Source: Aphrophora alni (Eukaryota > Arthropoda > Insecta > Hemiptera > Aphrophoridae). From it: a stretch of 64,000 bases of DNA. Below, piece after piece: positions 47,801 to 60,116 of the stretch (positions are counted from its first letter, which is position 1; each line of letters starts with the position of its first letter). The notes under the pieces are model-generated. The model saw only the letters and a program-made list of their open reading frames with translations, was not told where the DNA came from and did not search any database. The stretch spans positions 3,440,001 through 3,504,000 of the forward strand of contig OY740766.1 in assembly GCA_963513935.1 (NCBI GenBank). The letters are read 5' to 3'. The translations under genes were made by a program, and so were the position numbers.

Positions 47801-48346
47801 GATAATCGCCACAAAAATGTCATTGAGATTTATGTCAAAAAGTGTAATGACACTTTTTCACACTCGAAGCATTTGTCTTCATAGCGAAAGCATGTCAAAA
47901 TCAGTCCTAGCAATTGACAAAAAAAAAGGCTTCTGTTCGTGAGTAATTGAGAAAATATAGAAATGAACCATGGTAAGTTTGATTTAAATATTTTCCGAGA
48001 AGAACTAAATTATGATGATCAATCATCATGATCAATAACAAACAATATTTTTAATTTGCATTATTTAAATATTCATTCTTTTAACTTTAACTAGGCCTAA
48101 CATCTAATTAACTTAACTTTCTTTTTTGTATTAACAATTTTCTTCACTATTCTATAAAATATTCTAACTTCAAATTGGTACGAGGCCTATTTAAATTTAT
48201 TTGTATTTAAAACTTAAATATATATTAAATTTGATTAAGTCATAGTGAATATTTCAAATAAAAATTGACCTTTAAGGGTCAAATTAAAAGTTGTAAATTC
48301 ATTTACATTATTGTTCTGTATTTTGTAAAAGTACACTGATTTTTAA

Positions 48347-49194
48347 CCCTTTGCCGCTATTCCTCAGCGATCGTGCGGCCAGCTCTACTGGCCACCGCCA
48401 TTCGCATGCCAAGTCGGATTTTTCCACAGCAGTTGTCCTTTGCGATCGGACGGCCAGCGGTGCTGGCCAACATGAAATACAACGAACGCTCGGGCGTCCA
48501 GCAGGACTGGCCAACAATATATTTTATCGTTTGTAATATTCAAACTATGGTATGATGACTGTAGAGTGCTGCAAACTAGTGAGGAATTATTGAACTAAAT
48601 GATCAGCAGGTTTGCAACATTATATCGTAAAAATTGTGGTAAACTAAGGTAAAACAAAGTACTGCGCGGTGTGTAGTGATAGGAGACAAGGAAAAGAAAG
48701 AAAAAGAAAGAAAAAGAAGAAAGTGTTTTTGTAAAACTAGTTCAAACAATCCTGGACTTCTTATGGGTGAATGTATTGAAAAATACCACTCAGTGAAAAA
48801 AATGAAAGAAGATTAAAACACAATACTGACATCGTTTTTATGAGTGACAAATAGATGTACATTTTACACATTTAGTAAATAAGTAATTAATTTCACTTTA
48901 AATTTTCAAACAAATGTATGTCATAATTCAATATCTTATTTGTTTTCGAGATTCAATAAAACAGCAGTATAAAATTACAATTTAAATCCCCTATGCTAAC
49001 ATTGCAGGTTTTCAGTGAAAACAATTCCGAGCTGCCGGGAGAAAGCCGACATTATGAATGCCGAGTTGACGCGGAGTGGAGCATGGCCAGTACATCTGGC
49101 CGTCCGACCGCCAGAACCAATTTATGCGGAAAGAATTCCGAGTGGCTGCTGACTGCGTTGTGGCCACTATTACTGGCCTTCCGATCGTAAAGGG
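48347..49194. mobile_element. piggyBac-like MITE 3 with subterminal hairpins
   Basis: TTAA at 48343-48346 and 49195-49198. Ends CCCTTTGCCGC and (reversed) CCCTTTACGATCGG. Several short palindromes of the form GGCCAG-n-CTGGCC lie near both ends (about 48377-48393, 48451-48468, 48494-48512, 49085-49100, 49160-49177). Length is 848 bp. Open frames across the GC-rich ends are not conserved proteins. Confidence 0.85.
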
Positions 49195-49279
49195 TTAATC
49201 AGATGTTATGGGTTTATTCTCATATCATCACTTCAAGTGATGTTACATTTTTTCTACAAGCACTACGGATCATATTAGA

Positions 49280-50600
49280 AAATTAACAAAGGTTAATTAT
49301 TTTGTTTTAATTGTGAAAGAGAGGGGGAAATCTACAAAAGACAAAGGGTGAGATCTGATCTTCCTAATAGTGTGAGTTTTGTACTCACCCTTCTTTCCTG
49401 TTAGTATCCCTATCATGTTGGACAACCATTCAGGAATAGTTTTCCATGTACTAGGGTGGTAAGTTCTTTCTATGGACATGTTGAGAAGATAATGCAAAAA
49501 AACAGAACTTTATGTAACCGCATGAAGAGTAAGGCAAAGCTCTGGTTGGGACAGAGTCCAGACAGGACTAACCTTGTGACAGATCATGCAGGAGCATTGG
49601 TTGGGGTTTTATGTAGGTGAAGGACTTAACAAATACCTTGTTAGTTTATATATAGGATTGTCCTGTATGCATCATCTTTTGTTGCCTACTTGAAACTGAA
49701 TTAACATGCAGAGGTGTACTGCATTTAACCATATGTTGATTGTTTCACCTGCAATATAGAAAGTATTAAGGAGTTACAAGTGACATTTTCTCCTGGAGGA
49801 AGTCTTGTCTCATCCTACTGCTTCTGAAACAGATCTAGGCATAACAATTAGGAAAAAGGTCACATTAAAGGATGTGGTTGGTATTACAGGACCAGCAGGG
49901 GTTAAGATCTGGGTTAGAGTCAGTGATTGTCTGTGTTTATCAGATTTTGTGTTGTATCTCCGAACTGTAGGTGTGGAGTGTGCTTGTATAGGTTTACTGC
50001 TAGACGTGTTGTTCGAGAAAAGGGATATTCAAGTCTTTTTTATTGTCTGAGTTTGGTGCTTAAATCATTATTCTCAAAACTTATCAGTGTGGTAGACTTT
50101 TAAATTTTGAACAGTGAATTTATCTTGTTGCTTTAAGCGAGTTTCTGTAAATAAAGCTATTTCGTAGAGATTCATTTGCATAGCAAAGGAATTCTATATT
50201 TTTATGTATAATGCCATTATCAGTCTAGAACAAAACTGGCAAAATACTGTCTATCATTGATTGATTTGACATATTGGAGGAAGGAGCTGAAGGTGGTGAG
50301 TGGGGTGGTCAGTAGAGAGATCATGAAGGATCCCAGCTATGGGTACTTACATAACGAGTCCCAGATAAGGTTCAGAAGTGGAGAAATAGTTCGAAGGTGG
50401 ATTGGATCTAGTCATGTTTGATGAGGAGGGTTCTTCTTATGTTTGTTGCTGCTGTTGTTGTAGGTGGTGGTGTGATAGAGCAGCTGCAGGAGTGTGGTGA
50501 ACTGCAACTGGAACTGTCTTGGATGGCCTTAGAGGGTGTTGGGTCCTAGGCCAGAGATTTCCTTTGCTCTTTCAGTAAAGGACAGTCCTTAGCCTTGAGT
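49280..50600. other. Compositionally distinct, unidentified segment
   Basis: Less AT-rich than its surroundings, with G-rich plus-strand words (for example GGAGGAAGGAGCTGAAGGTG near 50276). An 81-codon frame at 49805-50050 matches nothing I recognise. It could be a noncoding exon, an old retroposed transcript or an unrecognised repeat. Confidence 0.4.
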
Positions 50601-52239
50601 CATCACTTTTTTTTTACCGATATTGTTTTTCTCAGATTTATTTTCTCAAGATAATGTTCTATAATGTGCTGCTAACTAGATTAATTTTTACAAACTCTTG
50701 AAAATTTGAACTCCTATTAACAAAGCTAGAAACTATTTTTTTGTTATTTTAACTAAGTTTGTTATAGGTTAGATTGTTGTAAAGTAATTTAAACTTCTGT
50801 GTAACAATCTTGACAAAAAGAAAAACTAAAAGATAAACAAACTTCTAAAAGTCAAAGACAATAATGATTGCCTCTAGTTAGTCTTTGATCACTAAAATCA
50901 CTTGATATGATTCTTTATCTTCCCAGAATTAGTACTAATAATTCCTTGAAAAAGACATTCATTAGCTTCCAAATTTGAATTGTATATTAGGGTAGTAAAG
51001 CAACAGGTAGTAAAGCTAGTTGGGACTAAAAATTAATTTAAACTTGAACATAAGGAGTTTTTATTGCTGATTTCAGGACTATCTATTTCAGGACTATTTC
51101 CTAATCTATGGCCTTACTATGATTATATGTAAAAGCCCTAATCTGAAGTCTTATTACTTTCTTCCACTCAGAGAGCATGGGTTTTGGCAATCCCAAAGTA
51201 CCGGTACCCTGACTGGATCTATACTTTGGTTAGGATCTATGGTTCGGTAGATGTATATATGTCCACAATTTTAACATTTTAAATTAAATTTTTACGAAAT
51301 TTAATAGGGTTCTAAATTAGCACACTATAGTCATTTACTAAATTTGATGTTCCCACCTTAATTTTTGTAGCCAATACCTTGCTACAACACAAGGGACAGA
51401 TGGGAACCAAAATCACTCTTTCGGTTTATTTAATCCATAAAATGCAAAGATTAGTCTCAAAACAGAAGTAGAAATTTTTAATTTATCCTATCTTAAATAA
51501 AAGTAAAATATTAAATATGCTTTAAGTAAACGTTATTTATCGATAATAAACTGCATATAAACGTAAAATTGATATCTCGTTTACACAGTTAGCCACTAGG
51601 TAGCAGGAGTATCTACATTACTCTGACAATGAAGAACCACATAGGCTTTAATAACTTTACAAGAGTTGATGTTATCGCTGGAATTGTTATTTTATAAGTT
51701 TTTTAAAGTTTTTACGGCGAGTTGAAGAACAAGTTTCGACTTTTCTTTTGCAAATAATGCGCTTTGTGTTATGACTTTTGTTTTGATATTTATACTCTCT
51801 CAAGTTATTGTTTATATGTTATCGTTCAGCATTTTTATAGGTGGATTTTACATTGCAAGATACCAGCATTTTTCATCTATTCACTGTAGATTATAGTCAA
51901 AGTAAGACACAAACTTTTTGTTTAACATGAGTCAAAACCAAATACACGTAAACAATCAAATGATGTTTTTACTTCCTATTTTACTGTTCTCTACAGCTGA
52001 ATTAGTTTAATTAATTAATCGAATTATGCGCTGTTTAAAAAATTTGTTTTGTTTAAATATTGACAAGAAAAAGAAAACACGATAAAAATTTCGTAATAAC
52101 ATAAATTACTGATACTTAAAGGGGGGAGAATCATTCACTTGTTTTTTTTTGTAGGGTTAAAGTATGGGTATTTTTAGTTAACGAGAATAAACAAAAATGG
52201 TTGTCTGATCTGGGGTTGTTTTACAGTACAACCCCTCAT

Positions 52240-52445
52240 GGGGACTCATTTATAGTGAGTAATTGTGTAGCCTAGCTGAATCTATATACACCTTCCTCCA
52301 TCTTGTCTTAGATTACACCCATTTCATCATTTTTATCAGGTGTTTCTTGACTAATTCTTATTCTGTTTGTAGTTTATTCAAAGGTGTCTCTAATTTTGCT
52401 CTTTTAAAATTTGTTTTAAAGTAACGATGACTGCAAGAGTTTTCG
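52240..52445 (+). mobile_element. R1 copy I (diverged)
   Basis: GAATCTATATACACCTTCCT, ATCAGGTGTTTCTTGACTAA and CGATGACTGCAAGAG follow R1 order with many changes. Confidence 0.5.
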
Positions 52446-55039
52446 CTGTAAAAAACGGCCGAACCGATTTCATTGACGTTTTCACTATCTCTACCTTCAA
52501 TGTTAGGGCCTACAGTGTGAAGTCTAATTATTCAATCGGGTAATTAAGTTATGGTTAAACTCGATGTTGAGTATAAATCAGTTTTGTGTCCAGCCAATAA
52601 GAGTGGATTGAATCAAATTTGGTGTGTGCCCATATCTCGGGACATTTTTTGTTTCTGTAACTTAAAATTTGAGCGTAAACTAGCTGGAATAAGAAGAAAA
52701 CATAAAATTGTAATTTTAACCTCAAAGGTACACAAAGCGCCATCTTAAAAAAAAAGTGGTTGTTCGTTAATTATCGATAATTATTCACTAACTGAGCTGT
52801 TTATTAAAAGAAATACATTTTCTTATAAAGTAGGCCTAAAGTTTTATTTACTTCTGCTGTTGCAAAAGGCTCAAAATCGTCTCTACAGATTTCTTTCAAA
52901 TTTTAGTGAAATGTAAAAACCCAAATCCGTCGTTTGTAAAATCGTAAGTAAACAAAACTATAGTTCAAGAATTAGTGGCAAAAAAAAAATTGAAATTTCA
53001 CCTCCGCCTTCATAATTTTAATCAAATAAGATTTAGGCTAAGAAGGTCTATGACACAAAAGAAGAAAAGTTCTTACCCCCCCCCTTTTGTAAGTTCAAAA
53101 CTGGAAATATCCTTAGGCCTATGTTACAACAAACAAAAACAACAACTGCAACTTTCGTTCCCCCCACTACAATCCTTTCAAGTCCGGCCATTCATTCGGT
53201 CTAGTTCGTGCCACTACGAGATCAGTGCCACTGCAACACTTTTACGAGAATCATTCTTTGTATTTAATAACGGTTTTTGTTATTTTGCTGATTTATTCAT
53301 TTAAGTTGGTTTTAAACTGGATAATTTCATAAGTCTATTTCAATACATAACATAACCTGGCCTAACCTAATTTGAGTTTTTGTAAAACAAAAATGTACAT
53401 TTAATTTGTGTTAAATTTAAATAGGTAAAGTTAGGTTTACTAAAATTAGGCTATTATTTTAATTTGTTACTGTTTGATGTACAAAAATATAAGATGGTCT
53501 GTATAATACACAAGTACCAAAGAAAGTTTAGGCTCTATTAGGCTAAATATTTTTTTAAAGTGATGATATATTTTCACTTTTTGACTGATAATTAAAGAAC
53601 TGACATATTTGATGACGGATAATTTTAGTTAATTAATTTTTATTTGATTTTGCAGTTTTTTTTTTAAAGTGCGATTTTACGATTCAAACTGTCATCTTTA
53701 AAGTGATTTTCGTGAATTTCCAACCATTAAATGGAACCAGATTTTAAAATTTAAACTCTTTTGTGGTAAAAAATTACATTGTGTAAATGTAGTTACAATA
53801 TCTTCCTTATGACAATGACAAAACAAATTCTGTTTGATGCAAAAATTTGTGTTATTAGAGCTTTCAAATTAGTTGTCTTGAAAGTTTAAAGGATAACATT
53901 CGTTACTGTAGCAACCAATTTAACAAGTCTAACAGCTGATTTATTAAAATAATCATAAAATTAATTTGAAGCTAATTGTATAATGTGGGTATCTATGTAG
54001 AGTCTTGTGTTTTAAATATTATTGTGGATTAAATTAAACGTGACTAAATTAAAATTACATTGAATAGATATGACGTTTTTTTTGTTTGTTTATTAATACA
54101 TACTTATTTATAAAGGCTTGATAAATAAATAGGTCAAGTGAAAACCTCTTGCCAATTAGGAGAAATACTAGTTTATATATTTTTCTATAGATTCAATGAC
54201 AACGTTAGCTAGCGTGTGTATAGGTTTTCAATAAGAACGCAAAGTGTAGTGTATAATGCTCTTCCCCTAATTAACCTTAAAGCCCCACCCAACATCTTGA
54301 GACGCAGCTTTTTAGCAAAGTAGCCGAGCTTTACATTTAGAACAGTACACTTCAGGACACGGAAGCTTACATCACAGCTGAACAAAATGTCGTCTTGTTG
54401 GATTTATAGGTTTCCCATGATTTCTTTCGGAATAACAATTATCTTATAGCTTTATCATAATAAGGAAGAAGGAAAAAAAAAACAACGTTTTCGGTTATAA
54501 GGGACGTTTTCAGCTCTTAGAAAAATTTATACCATATTCGGTTTGGTGTCTGTCTGTCTTAAAGAATTTTTGTCGCACTATCTCATAAAAGGTTGGTCCG
54601 ATTGTGTTTTAACTTTTGGTGGATGATTGATCAGGAGTGGGACAATTAAATAATTAGATTTTTTATTAAATTGGAAGAGGGGGATAAGGTGCTTATTAGG
54701 AGATAGATAAGGAGACTTAAAGAACTATTAGAAGAATCCATTTTCGTTTATCTCGACAGACCTATCCCTTACCTGGCCCTAACCTTATATGTTAAATCTT
54801 AGCTTTCTCTACTTAACCTGGGTTAAAAACTACTGGAGTGATTTTAAAAGACAAAAGATTCTCATCTAATCTATACACCTATCATTAATTATAATTTTTA
54901 AATTATTTCAACTAATTTCATTTTAATAGTTAAAAAATTAAAAAAATCATGAGAGTTTACTTACAAATTTAGTTTCCATAGCAACCAATTTAATATTATT
55001 CATAACAGCTGATTGGGTCCATCAGCTTTAATCCAACAC

Positions 55040-55228
55040 AAAGATAGATTAGGCCTAGCCTAGAGTGAAACATTTTGGAAAGTGTTTTAAACCTGATTTT
55101 AGCTTGAAATAATTTAAACTATTCATTAACCTAAAGATAGGTTAGGCATAGCTTAGAGTGAAACATTTTGGAAATTGTTTTAAACCTGATTTAGCTTGAA
55201 ATATTTTAAACAATTCATCAACCTGATC
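55040..55228. repeat. Tandem duplication, 93-bp period
   Basis: AAAGATAGNTTAGGC, TAGAGTGAAACATTTTGGAA and TGTTTTAAACCTGATTT occur twice, starting at 55040 and 55133. Confidence 0.85.
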
Positions 55229-56434
55229 AATGAATGAATTAATTTATGAATTTTATAGTGTTCTTTTATTTTGAATTCATTATGAGACAAATTAAAATAA
55301 AATTTCAGCTGTTTGTGATTAAATGTTCTAAATAGTAGTCTATATAATAACTGACAGATGAAATTAAAATGAGGTTAGGTCATCAACAACGGTTTTTGAT
55401 TAATACGCAGGATTCTAGCAAGACACAGTTCGACAAAATAAATCGACGTCCTATTGTTTTAGTTGGCGCTATATTTTCATTTCAATCCAAGCTGAGTTGT
55501 TAAATCATTCGCCTTTCATCGCAAGGTCCAAAGGATTATAAGAGCACTAAATACATTTGTCTCTGTGAATATCGCCGACTGTCATGATGGGAAGAATCAC
55601 TGTTTAACAACACTTTTTTATATTTTATTTTATCTCTGTCTAGGATAGATAAAGTATTGCGATGGATTAAAACTAAATATCTTGGACAATTTCTTTAACT
55701 GGCCAAATTATTCTAACAGTTTCAAAATGGCGGGCTTTAAGTTTTGTTTTCTATATAGTTTTGCAATAAGTCAATTAAAAATCTCTGAAATTATTACAAA
55801 ATATGCAGATAGTGACTCCTTTACCTTATTATATTAGCCTTAATTTACTATGTTATTAAATAACGAAAAACGAGTCAAATTTGTATATTCAGATCTCCCA
55901 AGTATTAAACCTGAATAGTGATTTATTTGAGAAAAACAGCATGTTAGTAGATAGAATAAATCATGGTAAAAGTATATAAAAATCACGTACTCATCATGCT
56001 ATCTGACCTTATTTCCAGTTTGGGTTAATGTAGGCTATAGGCCTACAAGTAGGCCTACCAAGCGTTATGTACCGAGAATTTGTGTGTGTGTGTGTGTCCG
56101 TGTAGAGGGGGGGGTGTTGGGTTTAGGTAGAAAACACCTAAATTGAATGTGCCAAATGTAGGCTACTAAATTAAAAAAATATCGTTGAACTCCTTAAATT
56201 TCGACATATTTTCTTCAAAATTGTATTATTCTATTTTATTACCAAGATTTATTATTTATTACGAGTTAGAAGACCGATGATTATAATATACTGTACTTTA
56301 GTACAAATTCATTAGTCCACAAGTGTACACGATTATAAATTCACGATCCATGAAAACCGCGATGGAGTAAGGGTAGAATGGAGTAGAGACAAAATACAGC
56401 AACAAAATGGCCGAGGGAAGGAGAGGGTAGTGCG

Positions 56435-56448
56435 GTTGCCATAGAAAC
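56435..56448. promoter_or_regulatory. RFX X-box-like site near 56.4 kb
   Basis: GTTGCCATAGAAAC is a close X-box match. A YY1/Pho-like CAAAATGGCC lies at 56403. It sits in a locally GC-richer stretch (56340-56640) followed by TATATAAA at 56649. Confidence 0.45.
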
Positions 56449-56789
56449 CTGAGGGGAAACACACAGTGGTTTACCCTTGTTCAAGATATATAGAAATAGT
56501 CGTTCTCTCTTAGACTAAATTACCCGTAGAAATCTTGGCCGGAGCCTAATTAGAAACTGCGAGGCAAGACTTGTTTTGGCGGAGTTTTAATTTCCCGGCT
56601 CTATTTATTGACTTATCACACCCTAGGATGTGTACTTGTGTTTGGAATTATATAAAGAGGGTCTATATAACTAATTAAGATTGAACTTTCTCACCTAAAA
56701 TATGCCAGTTAATTGTCAAAAATAAAGATAAACCGTAAAAAAATTGCACAAATTTTCAATCTCAACAGTTATACTATATTTGTGATTTT

Positions 56790-57005
56790 ATACTTTGGTT
56801 TGGGTCATTAATTTTCACATTTCACTAAAATTTGAACGAAAATGTTATAGTCAATTTTGAGAAAATAGTAATTTTGTTTTAATTTTATGGCAGCAACCCT
56901 CTTAAATTTTAAGTTATAGGAAAAAATAGAGAAAAAACATCTTGAAATATGGGGCCATAACATACCAGATTTGACAAAATCGTTCCACGATCAAAGTATT
57001 ATTTA
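56790..57005 (+). mobile_element. Repeat R2, copy near 57 kb
   Basis: CACTAAAATTTGAACG, TTTTGAGAAAATAGTAATTT, TTTATGGCAGCAACCC, ATATGGGGCCATAACATACC and AAAATCGTTCCACGATC match R2. Confidence 0.55.
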
Positions 57006-58171
57006 GGCTACTTATTAAGTGGAAAAAATACACTTAACTAGACAACAAATTTTTGTTATCATCAATGACATTTTGGTTGAGAATAGTCTAAAATAGAGTG
57101 TCATTCAAGTACTGTTATCTTGTTTTTATGTTACCCCTTTGGTGCTTTCCTCTGACATTGTTACAAACTGTTAGTGTCAGTTTGAGTTGTAACATGGCTT
57201 TTAGACGAGTGTTATCGAGCTATATGTAGGAGACCACTTGTGTAATAGGTCTTAAAGAGTATCAAAGTAGTTGGAATGGAAGGAAAGATAGGGTGAGTGG
57301 AGAAAGATTCTGATAGGGTTAAAAGAATAGAATTGAGATCGGTCTGTTAACAAGATACTGTTCTCTGAATTCTTGTGGGAGCGAAAAAAATTACAGTGTT
57401 GACCCACCATCGTGAGGTAAATTGGGACGTTACGTAGCGATTTCTGTTCGATAATAGAACAACGGCGATGGGAATTTTCATGTGGTAACTACAACTTGCC
57501 CGATCGCAAGCCGTTTAATCTGTTCTGGGATGGGGTTAATTTTAGTTTTATATATCTGAAGAGTCGTCTAGATATTAGGTAAGAGAAATGATCCATAGAT
57601 GAGGAGAGAACGGTAGAAGTAATTTAATGAAGGATTGCTCCGGTTATGAATACATCTGTTGGGGGAGGGGGGGAGGAATAATATCCTAGTGCTGGACATC
57701 TTAGTGACAACCATGGATCATGAAGAAATAAGTGCTCTTTTAATATGTAAGCAGAAAAGACCTTCATGGTCTAAGTGTGTAGAATTAGTACGAGACCAAA
57801 ATATAATTTTATTGGGTATCTAGAACTTCAAACGCGCTATTTGAGTTAATTTTATCTTCATAGTTAAATTTGACGCCGTAACATCCAATTTCGTTTTCGG
57901 TAGAACTCCGAGATAAAAAAGTTATACTTTTTTGTTGTTAAAAACAACTCCTCGAGCTTAAGGGCGAGAAAGAATAATCATTACTTCTTGAAAAGGTCAG
58001 TGGAATTATGAAGGATTGATTTTTGCAAAGTTCCCTCAAAACATTTTTAAGGGGGTAAATTTGATAAAAATTGTTAGAGTTGTTTTTGAGAAAATAGATT
58101 TAGTTTGATTTTAATTTATAGTCCCTAAAGTTTTGAATTTCAACGGTTATATTTTACATGGATAATAGACA

Positions 58172-58350
58172 GAACTATCAATTTGGCTAGTAGACTACTT
58201 GCTTCACGTTCGGTGTTCAATCCCGGTGGAACTCAAAAATTTACGGTGATAATCCAGAATTTTGGGGAAACTTACAAAGCCCCATATGGTAACCAACTTT
58301 ACAACGGGAATTCAATATGCTAACCTTACGGAAAAACAATTTAGCAGGCG
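58172..58350 (+). mobile_element. Possible tRNA-derived SINE fragment
   Basis: TGGCTAGTAGACTACTTGCT followed by GGTGTTCAATCCCGG resembles degenerate pol III A and B boxes. No full tRNA fold and no poly-A tail are visible. Confidence 0.3.
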
Positions 58351-59079
58351 TAGCCCTTTCTGAGTTGCTTAGTTTTGGATTTAGTTAATTAATATTTTTG
58401 ACTCAAGGGGAACTAAAACGAATATATTACCACGAAATCACAAAATTTTTTTCATCATCACAATACTTTCTGTCTACGGTCGAGTGGAAGCCTATTTCAA
58501 TTTGTCGGTTTATTATACTTGATTAAACAGTGTTTGTTAAATCCTTGGTTGTGAATATAAACAGACGAGAGATGGGAAGGTACTGTACTAAAACCGAACA
58601 TAGAATTGCAATACTCTTGCCGACTGACATTTACTCATCTCCGGGGAACATCGGGCTTTTTTACGACCTCCCCCTTTCCCTTCTTATTGCCCCGTAGATA
58701 GTTCTTTATGCTATGGTGTTGAAATAGGGTTATTTGAAGGGTGGTTGTAAAAAACTCATTTTATTTTATGCTATTATAGCGTCATCTCCAAGTTATTTCG
58801 TGTGTTAATAGAGCATGGAGTTTTCTTTTACATATATCGGATCCGGTATTTGGATAGAAATGGGGTCGTTGGGCGAGATTGCTTGTGACGAGGGAGTTTA
58901 GGGGATGCACGATCTGAAAGTCATTCTTTGTGGGGGGTTCTGGTCTGAATAATCTAACCTACAACCAAATACTCTTGCAATTTTTATACAAGGAGATGAT
59001 TGTGGGAGCGAAGCGAGCATACGAAACTATATACTAGACTTTAGAAAGCTCTGTGTGTTCGTCTGGCTTCAAAATTATA

Positions 59080-59129
<50 letters not shown>

Positions 59130-59370
59130 ATATTGCTAATATTAGCAAGTTAAATAATGCTTTTTATCCTATTGATTTTTTGGTGTGACATTATCCATAC
59201 CAGTAGTTAATATTATTCAGACATAAGTTTGTTACATTATCAAAGTATACAGTAATAATGTTTATAAGTAGGCCTAAATGTAATATATGTCGGCTTACGT
59301 ACATAGGTGCATAGGTAAATAAATATTTTGTACGTTAGAGATTGAAGTCAATGTGTAGTTTTAAAAAACG

Positions 59371-59630
59371 GTACTTACGTATTAACGCCACCGCAGCAGA
59401 AGTTGCCTAATGCGCATGCGCTAAGAGCAATAATTATTATTGAAGTTAATAATTTGCTTACTTTGTGATATATATAACCACCTGGCCAAACCTTTCGTAA
59501 GTTTATTGAAGTTAATAATTTGAAATTAGATCACGGATAAACATGAGCTGTAAAAGTGAACATTTGTAATTATGTCCAACAAGTCGTTAACCTATAAATA
59601 CGTTAGATTTGATAGTTTTTTAGGTGTGTT

Positions 59631-59673
<43 letters not shown>

Positions 59674-59797
59674 CTACCTTGATATATAATTATATCACAA
59701 AGTAAGCAAATTATTAACTTCAATAATAATTATTGCTCTTTATTGGCGCATGCGCATTAGCGCAACTTCTGCTGCGGTGGCGTTAATACGTAAGTAC
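59371..59797. mobile_element. Inverted-repeat element (MITE-like)
   Basis: Left arm 59371-59474 and right arm 59684-59797 are close reverse complements, starting GTACTTACGTATTAACGCCA and ending in its complement. Both arms carry a GCGCATGCGC palindrome. The centre contains a TG/TA microsatellite (59625-59672) and a second copy of TTGAAGTTAATAATTTG (about 59506). No coding frame. Confidence 0.75.
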
Positions 59798-60045
59798 CTA
59801 AAAAACTTGCCCTAACTTTGTTACGAGTGGTCGTCAAAATATTAATTAGGTTATGTGTAATAAGAGGACTTGAAAGTTAGTTTGTGTAGGCCTAGGCGGC
59901 ATGTTGTATTTATAATTATTATTCATTATTTCGTTTATCAGAGGCTTTAACGTTTAACCACAAACAAGAAGCCTAAATAATATTGGGAATACAAAATAAG
60001 GATTTAACTGTAACAGCAGTGACTACTTGTTGAAACTCCATAATA

Positions 60046-60116
60046 AGGATAAAATAAGCACTAAGCTACAGTTTCAAATGTAATTTGAAACTGTAGCTTA
60101 GTGCTTATTTTATCCT
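60046..60116. repeat. Perfect 33-bp-stem hairpin
   Basis: AGGATAAAATAAGCACTAAG begins the left arm and its complement ends the right arm. The loop is about 5 nt (TGTAA). The stem is essentially perfect, so it is recent or maintained. It sits between the two inverted-repeat elements. Confidence 0.8.

Larger units (their letters stand above)
53300..59082. other. Distal flank without supported gene
   Basis: AT-rich, with the 55-kb duplication, X-box-like sites, an R2 copy and a possible SINE fragment. 57050-58060 and 58350-59080 contain only short chance ORFs. Confidence 0.55.

Noticed and set aside
52975..53304. 109-codon frame
   Set aside because: No recognisable domain, starts in a poly-A run, and composition is like the surrounding noncoding DNA.
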